Shown here piece by piece: positions 15,569-21,500 of a DNA stretch of 21,500 nt. Position 1 is the first letter of the stretch. Every line of letters begins with the position of its first letter. A program made the position numbers and the translations under genes. The notes beneath the pieces are model-generated. The model did no database searches. It worked only from the letters and a program-made list of their open reading frames with translations, and had not been told where the DNA came from. Source of the DNA: CADEED01 sp035701825 (lineage in GTDB: Bacteria; Pseudomonadota; Gammaproteobacteria; Steroidobacterales; Steroidobacteraceae); the NCBI GenBank assembly GCA_035701825.1, contig DASSRK010000072.1, positions 1 to 21,500 on the forward strand. The letters are read 5' to 3'.

Positions 15569-16012
15569 ATGTCCTTCATCGAAAAGACCCTGCCGGCGCA
15601 CGGCCAGGCCGCCGGCGCGGCGCTGCTGCGCGTCTCGCTGGGCGTCATGTACCTGACGCACAGCGTGGTGCTGAAACTCTTCACGTTCGGCCTCGCGGGC
15701 ACCGCGGGCTATTTCGCATCGATCGGCCTGCCGCCGGGCCTGGCGTATGCGGTGTTCGCGGCCGAAGCGACCGCGGGCGTGCTGCTGCTGGCCAACGTGG
15801 CCACCGGCTGGGTGGCGCTGGCCTTGCTGCCCATCCTGGGCGGCGCGTTCTGGGTGCATTCCGGCAATGGCTGGGTGTTCAGCAACGCCGGCGGTGGCTG
15901 GGAATACCCGCTGTTCCTGATCGTGGTGTCGGTGGTGGTGGCGCTGCAGGCCTTCGCGGTCCGCCAGCCCTCGGACCGCCCGGTCCTTGGGTCGAGGGCG
16001 CATCCGGCGTAA
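15569..16012 (+). CDS. DoxX-family membrane protein
   Basis: 147 aa. The ATG at 15569 is preceded by GGGAGA at a suitable spacing. The protein has four hydrophobic segments: GAALLRVSLGVMYLTHSVV, LAYAVFAAEATAGVLLLANV, GWVALALLPILGGAFWVHS and YPLFLIVVSVVVALQAFAV. The pattern LLRVSLGVMYLTHS...PPGLAYAVFAAEATAGVLLL...GAFWVHSGNGWVFSNAGGGWEYPLFLI is that of the DoxX/DoxD family of small inner-membrane proteins, several of which are linked to redox or oxidative-stress functions. It is divergent from the LysR gene, which probably regulates it, and is followed 10 bp later by a methyltransferase gene. The exact reaction or partner cannot be read from sequence. Confidence 0.88.
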   Translation: MSFIEKTLPAHGQAAGAALLRVSLGVMYLTHSVVLKLFTFGLAGTAGYFASIGLPPGLAYAVFAAEATAGVLLLANVATGWVALALLPILGGAFWVHSGNGWVFSNAGGGWEYPLFLIVVSVVVALQAFAVRQPSDRPVLGSRAHPA

Positions 16013-16022
16013 AAAGGGCGGC

Positions 16023-16769
16023 ATGTCGAATGCCGCTCTCTTCTCCGACGTCGCTCGCGAGTACGCGAACTTCCGGCCCGGCTATCCACCCGAGTTGTTC
16101 GCGTGGCTCGCGCAGGTCGCACCGGCGCGCGACGCGGCCTGGGACTGCGGTTGCGGCAGCGGCCAGGCGAGCACCGCGCTGGCCGCGCATTTCGCGCGGG
16201 TCCACGCCACCGACGTGGCGCCGGAGCAGGTCGCGCAGGCCAGGCCGCACCCGCGCGTGAAGTACGCGGTCGCGCCCGCCGAGAACTCCGGGCTGGCGGT
16301 GGCGTGCGTCGACCTGGTGACCGTCGCCCAGGCGCTGCACTGGTTCGACGTCACGGCTTTCTACGCCGAGGCCCGGCGCGTGGCGCGGCCGGGGGCGGTG
16401 CTGGCGGTGTGGAACTATCCGCGGCCGCGCTTCCTGGATGCCGGGCTCGACGCCCGGTTCGTCGAGTTCTACGGCGGCGTGGTCGGCCCGTACTGGCCGG
16501 CCGAGCGTCGCCACGTCGAGTCTAACTACACGACGCTGCCGTTTCCCTTCGAAGAACTGCCGCACCCGGAGTTCGGGCTCACGCTCGAATGGAACCTGGA
16601 GCAGGTGCTGGGCTACGTGAGCAGTTGGTCGGCGACCAGCCGCTACCGCAAGGCGCGCGGCGACGACCCGGTGCCGCAGCTGCGGGCCAGCCTGCAGCCG
16701 GCGTGGCCGTCGGCCGGCATCGCCACGGTCCGCATGCCCATCGGCCTGCGGGCCGCGCGTATTGCCTAG
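16023..16769 (+). CDS. Class I SAM-dependent methyltransferase
   Basis: 248 aa from the ATG at 16023, with an AAGGGCGG ribosome site in the 10-bp gap after the DoxX gene. Motif I, the SAM-binding loop, is WDCGCGSGQAS (about residues 40-50), followed by an acidic strand end HATDVAPEQVAQA. The motif VDLVTVAQALHWFDVTAFYAEARRVARPGAVLAVWNY is typical of the Methyltransf_11/UbiE-like small-molecule group and of yeast trans-aconitate methyltransferase relatives. It starts NAALFSDVAREYANFRPGYPPELFAWLA, again common in this group. The enzyme is cytosolic and the substrate unknown. Its stop is separated by one base from the end of the converging mdh gene, leaving no room for a terminator between them. 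Confidence 0.9.
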   Translation: MSNAALFSDVAREYANFRPGYPPELFAWLAQVAPARDAAWDCGCGSGQASTALAAHFARVHATDVAPEQVAQARPHPRVKYAVAPAENSGLAVACVDLVTVAQALHWFDVTAFYAEARRVARPGAVLAVWNYPRPRFLDAGLDARFVEFYGGVVGPYWPAERRHVESNYTTLPFPFEELPHPEFGLTLEWNLEQVLGYVSSWSATSRYRKARGDDPVPQLRASLQPAWPSAGIATVRMPIGLRAARIA

Positions 16770-16770
16770 A

Positions 16771-17754
16771 TCAGCCCTGGATCAGCTCCTTCACGCCGTC
16801 GCGTTCCTCGCGCAGCTCCTGGTCGGTGGCGTCCATGCGCCGGCGCGAAAAGTCGTCGATGGCCAGGCCTTGCACGATCTTGTATTCGCCGTTGGCGCAG
16901 GTCACCGGGTACGAGTACACCACGCCTTCCTTGATGCCGTAGCTGCCGTCGGACGGCACGGCCATGCTGATGAAGTTGTCGGCCGCGGTGCCGAGGTGCC
17001 AGTCGCGCATGTGATCGATGGCCGCCGAGGCCGCGGAGGCGGCCGAGGAAGCGCCGCGCGCCTTGATGATCGCCGCGCCGCGCTGCTGCACGGTGGGGAT
17101 GAAGGTCTCCTCGTACCACTTGCGATCGACCAGGCCATGCGCCGGCTTGCCGTCCACGGTGCAGAAGTTCAGGTCGGGGTACTGCGTCGAGGAGTGGTTA
17201 CCCCAGATCAGCATTTTCTGGATGCTGGTGACGTGCCTGCCGGTCTTCTCGGCGAGCTGCGACACCGCGCGGTTGTGATCGAGGCGCGTCATCGCGGTGA
17301 AGTTGCGCGCGTTCAGGTCCTTCGCGTTGGCGCGCGCAATCATGGCATTGGTGTTGGCCGGGTTGCCGACCACCAGCACGCGGATGTCGCGGTTCGCGAC
17401 TTCGTTCATCGCCTTGCCCTGCGCCGAGAAGATCTGCGCATTGGCCATCAGCAGGTCCTTGCGCTCCATGCCGGGGCCGCGCGGGCGCGCGCCGACCAGC
17501 AGCGCGGCCTGGCAGTCCTTGAATGCCACGCGCGCATCGTCGGTCGCGACGATCCTGTTCAGCGTGGGGAAGGCGCAATCGTTCAATTCCATCACCACGC
17601 CGGAAAGCTGCGGCAGCGCGGGCGTGACTTCCAGCAGGTGCAGGTTGATCGGGGTGTCCGCGCCCAGCATCTGTCCGGAGGCGACTCGGAAGGCGAGGGC
17701 ATAGCCGATCTGGCCGGCGGCGCCGGTGATGGCGACATTGACTGCGGGTTTCAT
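16771..17754 (-). CDS. mdh: Malate dehydrogenase (NAD-dependent, cytosolic type)
   Basis: 327 aa, the usual length of the cytosolic-type MDH group found in many proteobacteria. It interconverts malate and oxaloacetate in the TCA cycle. The NAD-binding loop is GAAGQIG (11-17). The mobile substrate loop is ARPRGPGMERKDLL with Arg92 and Arg98. GNPANTN contains Asn131. The catalytic pair is Asp159 (TRLDHNRA) and His187 (WGNHSS). MELNDCAFP and the C-terminal GIKEGVVYSYPVTCANGEYKIVQGL are also diagnostic. The run ASSAASAASAAIDH near residues 235-248 is the Ala/Ser-rich helix usual in this group. It has its own promoter candidate (extended -10 at 17797-17805) and is transcribed separately from or in addition to the sigma/anti-sigma operon upstream. 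Confidence 0.97.
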   Translation of the reverse strand: MKPAVNVAITGAAGQIGYALAFRVASGQMLGADTPINLHLLEVTPALPQLSGVVMELNDCAFPTLNRIVATDDARVAFKDCQAALLVGARPRGPGMERKDLLMANAQIFSAQGKAMNEVANRDIRVLVVGNPANTNAMIARANAKDLNARNFTAMTRLDHNRAVSQLAEKTGRHVTSIQKMLIWGNHSSTQYPDLNFCTVDGKPAHGLVDRKWYEETFIPTVQQRGAAIIKARGASSAASAASAAIDHMRDWHLGTAADNFISMAVPSDGSYGIKEGVVYSYPVTCANGEYKIVQGLAIDDFSRRRMDATDQELREERDGVKELIQG

Positions 17755-17796
17755 CGAATCGCGCTCCAGGAAATGGGGCTGGAAAAAGGGGGCGCG

Positions 17797-17805
17797 ATTC
17801 TAGCA
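17797..17805 (-). promoter_or_regulatory. Extended -10 promoter for mdh
   Basis: Read on the minus strand, TGCTAGAAT is a TGn extended -10 element with TAGAAT one base from consensus. Transcription would start near 17790 and give a leader of about 36 bases before the mdh ATG, whose TGGAG ribosome site lies about 10 bases upstream. No good -35 is present at 17 bp, as expected for extended -10 promoters. Confidence 0.5.
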
Positions 17806-17823
17806 GGGCAGCCTGCGCCCTGC
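17803..17823. other. GC-rich hairpin between the anti-sigma gene and mdh
   Basis: GCAGGGC (17803-17809) and GCCCTGC (17817-17823) are perfect inverted 7-bp arms around a 7-base loop. The hairpin lies 8 bases after the anti-sigma stop in the direction of transcription, and its distal arm overlaps the TGC of the mdh extended -10. It is not followed by a T-run, so if it ends the upstream transcript it does so weakly. Confidence 0.4.
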
Positions 17824-17831
17824 CTCGGGGC

Positions 17832-18473
17832 CTAGCGGTCGGGGGATGCCGCGTAGGCGCGATGCTGACGCTTGTACAAGGCCAGCTCGGCGTCGGCCTC
17901 GGCCGTCTTGCCCTCGGCGCGCAATCGCTCGATCTGCGCGAGCCAGCTCTTCGAGTCGGCGCGCCAGGCTGCAGCGGGCGCGCCCGCGGCGCGCGGCGCC
18001 GCGGCGGGTGAGGCAACCGTGGCGCGGTCGGGCGCCCCGGCTCGCGCCGCGTCGGCGGCGGGCGCGGAAGCGGGCACACTGCGCGCCGCCACCGGCGGCG
18101 GCGCGGAGTTGTTAGTGACTTCGCCGAAGCGATCGGCGGAAGGCTCCGGGGCGGCGGCCGCCGCGGGCGCCGCGTCCATCTCATGGGCGACCTGCAGTGT
18201 CGCGGCCCCGGTCTCCGGGGCCTCCTTCGGCATCACCACGTGCAACACCATCGACAGGCACACCAGCAGCGTGGCGGCCACGGCCAGCGGCACGCCCCAG
18301 CCGGGTCCGCGATACAGGCGCTCGGCTTGCGAGGGCTTGATGGCATCGCGCGCCTGGCGCAGCACCAGGCGATCGACATCGTGCGGCGGCTCGACCTCGT
18401 CGGCGGACGGACGCCGGAACAACGGCCGCTTGCGCGCCAGGAACTGGTCGAATTCGTCGTCGTCGCCGCTCAT
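17832..18473 (-). CDS. Putative anti-sigma factor (single-pass membrane protein)
   Basis: 213 aa from the ATG at 18473, which overlaps the TGA of the sigma factor gene in an ATGA, so translation is probably coupled. The frame extends upstream through the sigma gene but that part is not coding. The N-terminal ~60 residues are cytoplasmic and charged (DDDEFDQFLARKRPLFRRPSADEVEPPHDVDRLVLRQARDAIK). A membrane helix follows at about 61-80 (VPLAVAATLLVCLSMVLHVV). The periplasmic part is an Ala/Pro linker and a short helical C-terminus (SWLAQIERLRAEGKTAEADAELALYKRQHR). Position directly after an ECF sigma gene and this topology suggest an anti-sigma factor. The zinc anti-sigma motif (His-x3-Cys-x2-Cys) is absent and I do not recognise the family by sequence, so the role is inferred from context. 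Confidence 0.7.
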   Translation of the reverse strand: MSGDDDEFDQFLARKRPLFRRPSADEVEPPHDVDRLVLRQARDAIKPSQAERLYRGPGWGVPLAVAATLLVCLSMVLHVVMPKEAPETGAATLQVAHEMDAAPAAAAAPEPSADRFGEVTNNSAPPPVAARSVPASAPAADAARAGAPDRATVASPAAAPRAAGAPAAAWRADSKSWLAQIERLRAEGKTAEADAELALYKRQHRAYAASPDR

Positions 18474-19129
18474 GCCAGGTCTTCCGCCGCGGCCAGCGCC
18501 GCCTTCAGCTTGCCGACCGCGTAGCGCAGCCGGCTCTTGGCCGTCTCGGCGCCGACGCCGGTGACGTGCGCGATCTCCTCGAGCGACAGCTCGGACTCCT
18601 CGTGCAGTAGATAGACGTCGCGCTGCTCGGGCGGCAGCGTCGCGAGCGCCGCGCGGTAGCGCCGCGAGCTCTCGTCGCGCTCCAGCTCGAAGTCGGGGCG
18701 CGCGTCGTCGCCGGCGGCCAGCAGGTCGGCCGCGTCCGCGTCCTCGACGCCGAGGCCCTGCGGGCGCGACTTCGCGCGGCGGCAATGGTCGATGAAGCAG
18801 TTGTGCGCCAGCGTGAACAGGAAGGTGCGGAACTTGGCGCGCGGCTCGTAGCGCGCGCGGTTCACGATCACGCGGCTCCACACTTCCTGGAACAGGTCGT
18901 TGGCGATCTCGGTGTCGCGCGCCTGCCTGACCAGATAGCGGTAGAGCGCGGCGCGGTGGCGTGCATACAGCGTCTCGAACGAGCGCATCTCGCCGCGCGC
19001 GTAGGCGAGCATCAGCTGCGCGTCTTCGTCGTCACTCACGGCGGCGACTCTACGCGCGCGCTTCGGCGGCGCGAAGCGCGGCTCGTCGATGGGAGTAGTG
19101 AGGCCATCCATCGTGATCGCGGTGTTCAC
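18470..19129 (-). CDS. ECF (sigma-70 family) RNA polymerase sigma factor
   Basis: 219 aa. Region 2 spans about 36-120: a helical stretch with ARGEMRSFETLYARHRAALYRYLVRQARD, then IANDLFQEVWSRVIVNRARYEPRAKFRTFLFTLAHNCFIDHCRRAK, which holds the -10 recognition helices. Region 4 spans about 158-212: LATLPPEQRDVYLLHEESELSLEEIAHVTGVGAETAKSRLRYAVGKLKAAL. The start is taken as GTG at 19129, because it overlaps the TGA of the 69-aa gene in a GTGA; an ATG at 19111 is an alternative. A GGAGG lies 13 bases upstream of the GTG, rather far, consistent with coupled translation. The N-terminal ~30 residues are a poorly conserved extension. It directs RNA polymerase to a small regulon, probably held inactive by the next gene product. 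Confidence 0.93.
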   Translation of the reverse strand: MNTAITMDGLTTPIDEPRFAPPKRARRVAAVSDDEDAQLMLAYARGEMRSFETLYARHRAALYRYLVRQARDTEIANDLFQEVWSRVIVNRARYEPRAKFRTFLFTLAHNCFIDHCRRAKSRPQGLGVEDADAADLLAAGDDARPDFELERDESSRRYRAALATLPPEQRDVYLLHEESELSLEEIAHVTGVGAETAKSRLRYAVGKLKAALAAAEDLA

Positions 19130-19335
19130 GGCGAGGTCGGATCCTCCGGCGGGGTGGTGAAGACGACCATCGCGAGCAGCTCACGTTTGGGTTCGAAGTA
19201 GGGCAGCGGGTCGGGTGTCTTGACGCAGCTCGTGGCCAGGGGTTGCGCCCGCGGCGTGTCGTGACTCAGGAGGACCGCGCCGACCGCACCATGGGCCACG
19301 ACAATTCCTATGAGAAACAGCAGCTTGGGTCCCAT
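19126..19335 (-). CDS. Small 69-aa membrane or secreted protein upstream of the sigma factor
   Basis: 69 aa. The ATG at 19335 has GGGGAAG a few bases upstream, and the stop overlaps the sigma factor GTG (GTGA), so the gene appears to be genuinely translated. Residues 1-23 (MGPKLLFLIGIVVAHGAVGAVLL) are one hydrophobic segment, either an uncleaved anchor or a signal peptide. The rest is a short polar, Pro-rich tail with one Cys (SCVKTPDPLPYFEPKRELL) ending in FTTPPEDPTSP. I do not recognise a family. Its place at the head of a sigma/anti-sigma operon suggests it could sense or modulate the signal. Confidence 0.6.
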   Translation of the reverse strand: MGPKLLFLIGIVVAHGAVGAVLLSHDTPRAQPLATSCVKTPDPLPYFEPKRELLAMVVFTTPPEDPTSP

Positions 19336-19406
19336 GTTCTTCCCCGCCAGCAGTCCAGGTGCCCTGGGGAATGCAACGCACCAGAAGAAATATTCGGGTT
19401 AGGGGC

Positions 19407-19436
19407 TTGCATCTGTGTGGGTGTTGTAGTTATATA
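19407..19436 (+). promoter_or_regulatory. Sigma-70-type promoter of the small peptide/GntR/ABC operon
   Basis: TTGCAT (19407-19412) matches the -35 consensus at 4 of 6. TATATA at 19431-19436 (18-bp spacing) or TTATAT at 19430 (17-bp spacing) is a good -10. The region is markedly AT-rich compared with its surroundings. The start site would fall near 19442, leaving a leader of about 60 bases before the 53-aa gene. Confidence 0.55.
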
Positions 19437-19448
19437 TAACACCAACAC
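19421..19448. promoter_or_regulatory. 28-bp near-palindrome, probable operator for the GntR regulator
   Basis: The perfect 12-bp palindrome GTTATATATAAC (19429-19440) is flanked at equal distance by GTGTTG (19421-19426) and CAACAC (19443-19448), all sharing the same centre. Only the 2-base steps between them break the symmetry, so 24 of 28 positions are symmetric. It covers the -10 element of the operon promoter, where a bound repressor would block transcription. YtrA-type GntR proteins commonly autoregulate their own operon through such a dyad. Confidence 0.6.
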
Positions 19449-19502
19449 GTAAGGCGAATCGCATAGGGCGAGGCGCCACCGATCAGAGGAAAGGAGACCG
19501 AC

Positions 19503-19664
19503 ATGACCACCATGAACCACAACCTCAAAGCCTTAGCCAGCGCCTTTGCCGCGCTCGCCATCGTCCTCGTCATGAGCTGGACGTTCGTCGATTCCACCCG
19601 CCTGGTGCGCGTCGACCACGACCGCCAGGCCTTCGTGGCGTCCCTGAGTGCTCTGGTACGCTAA
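19503..19664 (+). CDS. Small 53-aa single-pass membrane protein heading the GntR/ABC operon
   Basis: 53 codons from ATG at 19503 to TAA at 19664. AAAGGAGA lies 7 bases upstream, the strongest ribosome site in the window, which argues that the frame is translated. Residues 8-29 (LKALASAFAALAIVLVMSWTFV) form a hydrophobic helix. The tail, DSTRLVRVDHDRQAFVASLSALVR, is amphipathic and basic. It sits between the operator/promoter and gntR, 17 bp upstream of the gntR start. I do not recognise a family. It could be a regulatory peptide acting on the ABC permease, or a leader peptide. Confidence 0.65.
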   Translation: MTTMNHNLKALASAFAALAIVLVMSWTFVDSTRLVRVDHDRQAFVASLSALVR

Positions 19665-19681
19665 GGCACCGGAGCACTCTC

Positions 19682-20104
19682 ATGGACCCGCAGTGGGACG
19701 ACAGCCAGCCGATCTACAGGCAGCTGCGTGATCGAGTGGTAGCGATGATCCTCGAGGGTGTCCTCAAAGAAGGTGATCCGCTGCCCTCGGTCCGCGCTGT
19801 AGCGGCGGAGTTTCGTCTCAACCCGCTGACTGTTCTCAAGGGATACCAGCAGCTCGTCGATGAGCAGCTGGTCGAGAAGAAGCGCGGACGCGGCATGTTC
19901 GTCAACGAGGGCGCCCGCCAGGCTCTCATGAAGGACGAGAAACAGGCCTTCCTGGAATCCGAGTGGCCGAAGGTCTACGCGACCATCGTGCGCCTCGGCC
20001 TCAATGTCGAAGAACTCATGAAACGTGGTGCGAAATCGGCCCCGGCCGCCCAGCCGTTCCCGACGCGCGCCAACGCAGGCGATGACAATGACAGCGATAA
20101 TTGA
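19682..20104 (+). CDS. GntR-family transcriptional regulator, YtrA subfamily
   Basis: 140 aa. The winged helix-turn-helix covers about residues 10-75: PIYRQLRDRVVAMILEGVLKEGDPLPSVRAVAAEFRLNPLTVLKGYQQLVDEQLVEKKRGRGMFV. The motif PSVRxVAxExxxNPxTVxKxYxxL is the hallmark of the YtrA group, which lacks a large ligand domain. Only a short helical dimerisation tail of about 60 residues follows. GGAG lies 7 bases before the ATG. The ABC ATPase gene begins within its last codons. The expected role is repression of this operon through the 28-bp dyad at 19421, with release by a membrane-active or antibiotic signal, as known for YtrA relatives. Confidence 0.93.
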   Translation: MDPQWDDSQPIYRQLRDRVVAMILEGVLKEGDPLPSVRAVAAEFRLNPLTVLKGYQQLVDEQLVEKKRGRGMFVNEGARQALMKDEKQAFLESEWPKVYATIVRLGLNVEELMKRGAKSAPAAQPFPTRANAGDDNDSDN

Positions 20105-20972
20105 AGCCCGCGGGCTCTCCAAGAACTACGGCAGCACCCAGGCTGTCCGTGGCGTGGATCTCAAGGTGGAAGCCGGCCGTATCGTCGGCCTGATCGGCCC
20201 GAACGGCGCCGGCAAGACCTCGGTGATCAAGGCCATCCTCGGGCTGACCGGTTTCGACGGCGACCTCCGGGTGCTGGGCCTCGACCCGCGCACCCAGCGC
20301 AACCAGCTCATGCAGGAGGTGTGCTTCATCGCCGACGTGGCCGTGTTGCCGCGCTGGCTCAGGGTTTCCGATGCCGTCGATTTCGTCGCCGGCATCCACC
20401 CGCGCTTCGATCGCAGGCGCGCCGAGGAATTGCTGGCGCGCACCGACATCAAGAAGGTCAGCAAGGTGCGCCAGCTCTCCAAGGGCATGGTGACGCAGCT
20501 GCACCTGGCGCTGATCCTGGCGATCGACGCCAAACTACTGGTGCTGGACGAGCCGACCCTCGGTCTCGACCTGCTGTTCCGCCGCTCGTTCTACGACAGC
20601 CTGCTGAACGACTACATGAACGACCAGCGCACCATCCTCGTGACCACGCACCAGGTCGAGGAAATCGAGAACATCCTCACCGACGTGATCTTCATCGAGC
20701 ACGGCAAGATCGCGCTGGACTCGCCCATGGAGACGCTGGCGGAGCGCTTCGTGCAGCTGACGCCCGCCCCCGGCAACGTCGAGCGCGCGCGGTCGCTCAA
20801 GCCCTTCTGGGAGCGCGAGATCTTCGGCCGCAGCACCATGCTGTTCGACGGCCGCAGCCATGCCGAGCTCGAATCGCTGGGCGAGACCCGCGCGCCGTCG
20901 GTCGCGGACCTGTTCGTGGCGATGATGCAGCCCGTGGGCGCACCCGCGCCGGCATCGAAGGAGGCCGCATGA
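20088..20972 (+). CDS. ABC transporter ATP-binding protein (YtrB-like)
   Basis: 294 aa from the ATG at 20088, preferred over 20082 because AGG then sits 8 bases upstream. The gene overlaps the end of gntR by 17 bp. Walker A is GPNGAGKT (37-44). The Q-loop region reads FIADVAVLPRWLRV, without the usual Gln. The signature is LSKGM (130-134) instead of LSGGQ, common in this subgroup. Walker B is LLVLDEPTLGLD (150-161), and the H-loop is TTHQVEEIEN. About 80 C-terminal residues beyond the ATPase core include a small domain near SLKPFWEREIFGRSTMLFDGRSH. It powers the permease encoded next, to which it is joined by an ATGA overlap. Confidence 0.95.
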   Translation: MTAIIEARGLSKNYGSTQAVRGVDLKVEAGRIVGLIGPNGAGKTSVIKAILGLTGFDGDLRVLGLDPRTQRNQLMQEVCFIADVAVLPRWLRVSDAVDFVAGIHPRFDRRRAEELLARTDIKKVSKVRQLSKGMVTQLHLALILAIDAKLLVLDEPTLGLDLLFRRSFYDSLLNDYMNDQRTILVTTHQVEEIENILTDVIFIEHGKIALDSPMETLAERFVQLTPAPGNVERARSLKPFWEREIFGRSTMLFDGRSHAELESLGETRAPSVADLFVAMMQPVGAPAPASKEAA

Positions 20973-21500
20973 ACACCTCACGCAACCTGCTCTGGCTGGT
21001 ACGCCGCGAAGTCTGGGAGCACCGCTCCCTGTGGATCGCGCCGACCGTGATGGCGGGCGTGCTGCTGCTGCTCGCCGCGCTCGGCGGCGTGCACTTCGGC
21101 GACGGCAGTCATTTCTCGTTCGGCACCAGCGATAGTCCGGACTTCAGTTCCATGGCGCCCGAGGAACGGCGCAACGTCATGGCAGCGATGGGTCCGCAGA
21201 AGGACTTCGCGCCGGTCATCGGTGGCGTCTACTTCGGATTGACGGTCGCGATGCTGGGCGTGCTCGGCATCGTGGTCTTCTTCTACCTGCTGGACTGCCT
21301 GCTGGCCGAACGCCGCGATCGCAGCATCCTGTTCTGGAAGTCCATGCCGGTGTCCGATGGGGAGGTGGTCACGTCGAAAGCGCTCACGGCGCTGGTGGCG
21401 GCCCCGCTGTTCGCGCTGTTGCTGAGCGCCGTGATGCTGGTGCTGTTCGCCGGCGTGATGTCGCTGCGCTTCAGCGAGATCCCGGTCTCGCCCTGGAACG
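20969..21500 (+). CDS. ABC-2 type transporter permease (partial)
   Basis: The first 177 codons are visible; the gene runs off the right edge. The ATG overlaps the TGA of the ATPase gene (ATGA), with GGAGG at 20960-20964 as ribosome site. A first membrane helix follows the start (LWIAPTVMAGVLLLLAALGGV). After an extracytoplasmic loop containing FSSMAPEERRNVMAAM come VYFGLTVAMLGVLGIVVFFYLLDCLLAERRDRSILFWKSMPVSD, the typical ABC-2 motif with cytoplasmic coupling residues, and ALVAAPLFALLLSAVMLVLFAGVM. It is the membrane half of an exporter or regulator of the YtrBC type. The substrate is not evident. Confidence 0.9.
   Translation, partial: MNTSRNLLWLVRREVWEHRSLWIAPTVMAGVLLLLAALGGVHFGDGSHFSFGTSDSPDFSSMAPEERRNVMAAMGPQKDFAPVIGGVYFGLTVAMLGVLGIVVFFYLLDCLLAERRDRSILFWKSMPVSDGEVVTSKALTALVAAPLFALLLSAVMLVLFAGVMSLRFSEIPVSPWN

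Noticed and set aside
16766..16773. Terminator between the methyltransferase gene and mdh
   Set aside because: The convergent genes are separated by one base and no stem-loop with a T-run is visible around their ends.
18474..18881. Upstream extension of the anti-sigma frame
   Set aside because: It runs out of phase through the sigma factor gene and is Arg/Ala-rich; the ATGA overlap at 18473 gives a natural start.

Overview
The window is a GC-rich stretch of a bacterial chromosome, densely packed with genes. The gene set suggests a gammaproteobacterium, perhaps near Steroidobacteraceae, Nevskiales or Xanthomonadales: GspA/GspB type II secretion accessory proteins, a long FadE-type acyl-CoA dehydrogenase, a cytosolic-type malate dehydrogenase, DUF4399 and DUF3667 proteins, and a YtrA-type GntR/ABC operon. 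This placement is inference from protein families and composition, with no marker gene in view. I see no rRNA, tRNA, CRISPR array, insertion sequence or phage gene. No stretch longer than about 200 bases lacks a gene.

Left part (1-4777, minus strand): a tightly packed three-gene signalling operon. Reading from 4777 leftward it encodes (i) a receiver-like/transmembrane/repeat/TonB-C protein, (ii) a degenerate receiver fused through an Ala/Pro linker to an intact Hanks-type Ser/Thr kinase, and (iii) a membrane-anchored PAS-like protein cut by the window edge. Diverging from it on the plus strand are a secreted protein of unknown function and a GNAT acetyltransferase. The acetyltransferase is followed by a 98-bp REPIN-like palindrome with 33-bp perfect arms.

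Middle (6583-15476, minus strand): gspB and gspA (start and stop 1 bp apart); then dinB preceded by a DUF4399 gene; then a zinc-ribbon DUF3667 membrane protein preceded by fadE; then a LysR regulator. The LysR gene diverges from a DoxX membrane protein and a SAM-dependent methyltransferase on the plus strand (15569-16769). The methyltransferase converges, with a 1-bp gap, on mdh.

Right part (16771-21500): mdh (minus, with its own extended -10 promoter). Upstream of it lies a coupled cassette on the minus strand: 69-aa membrane peptide, ECF sigma factor, putative anti-sigma factor, with GTGA and ATGA overlaps. Diverging from this cassette is a plus-strand operon: a 53-aa membrane peptide, a YtrA-subfamily GntR repressor, an ABC ATPase and an ABC-2 permease cut by the right edge. 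Its promoter overlaps a 28-bp near-palindrome that is the obvious candidate operator for the GntR protein.

Most of the window is ordinary housekeeping and accessory sequence. The parts most worth following up are the receiver/kinase/TonB operon, the REPIN-like palindrome, and the two small membrane-protein genes that head the sigma-factor and ABC operons.
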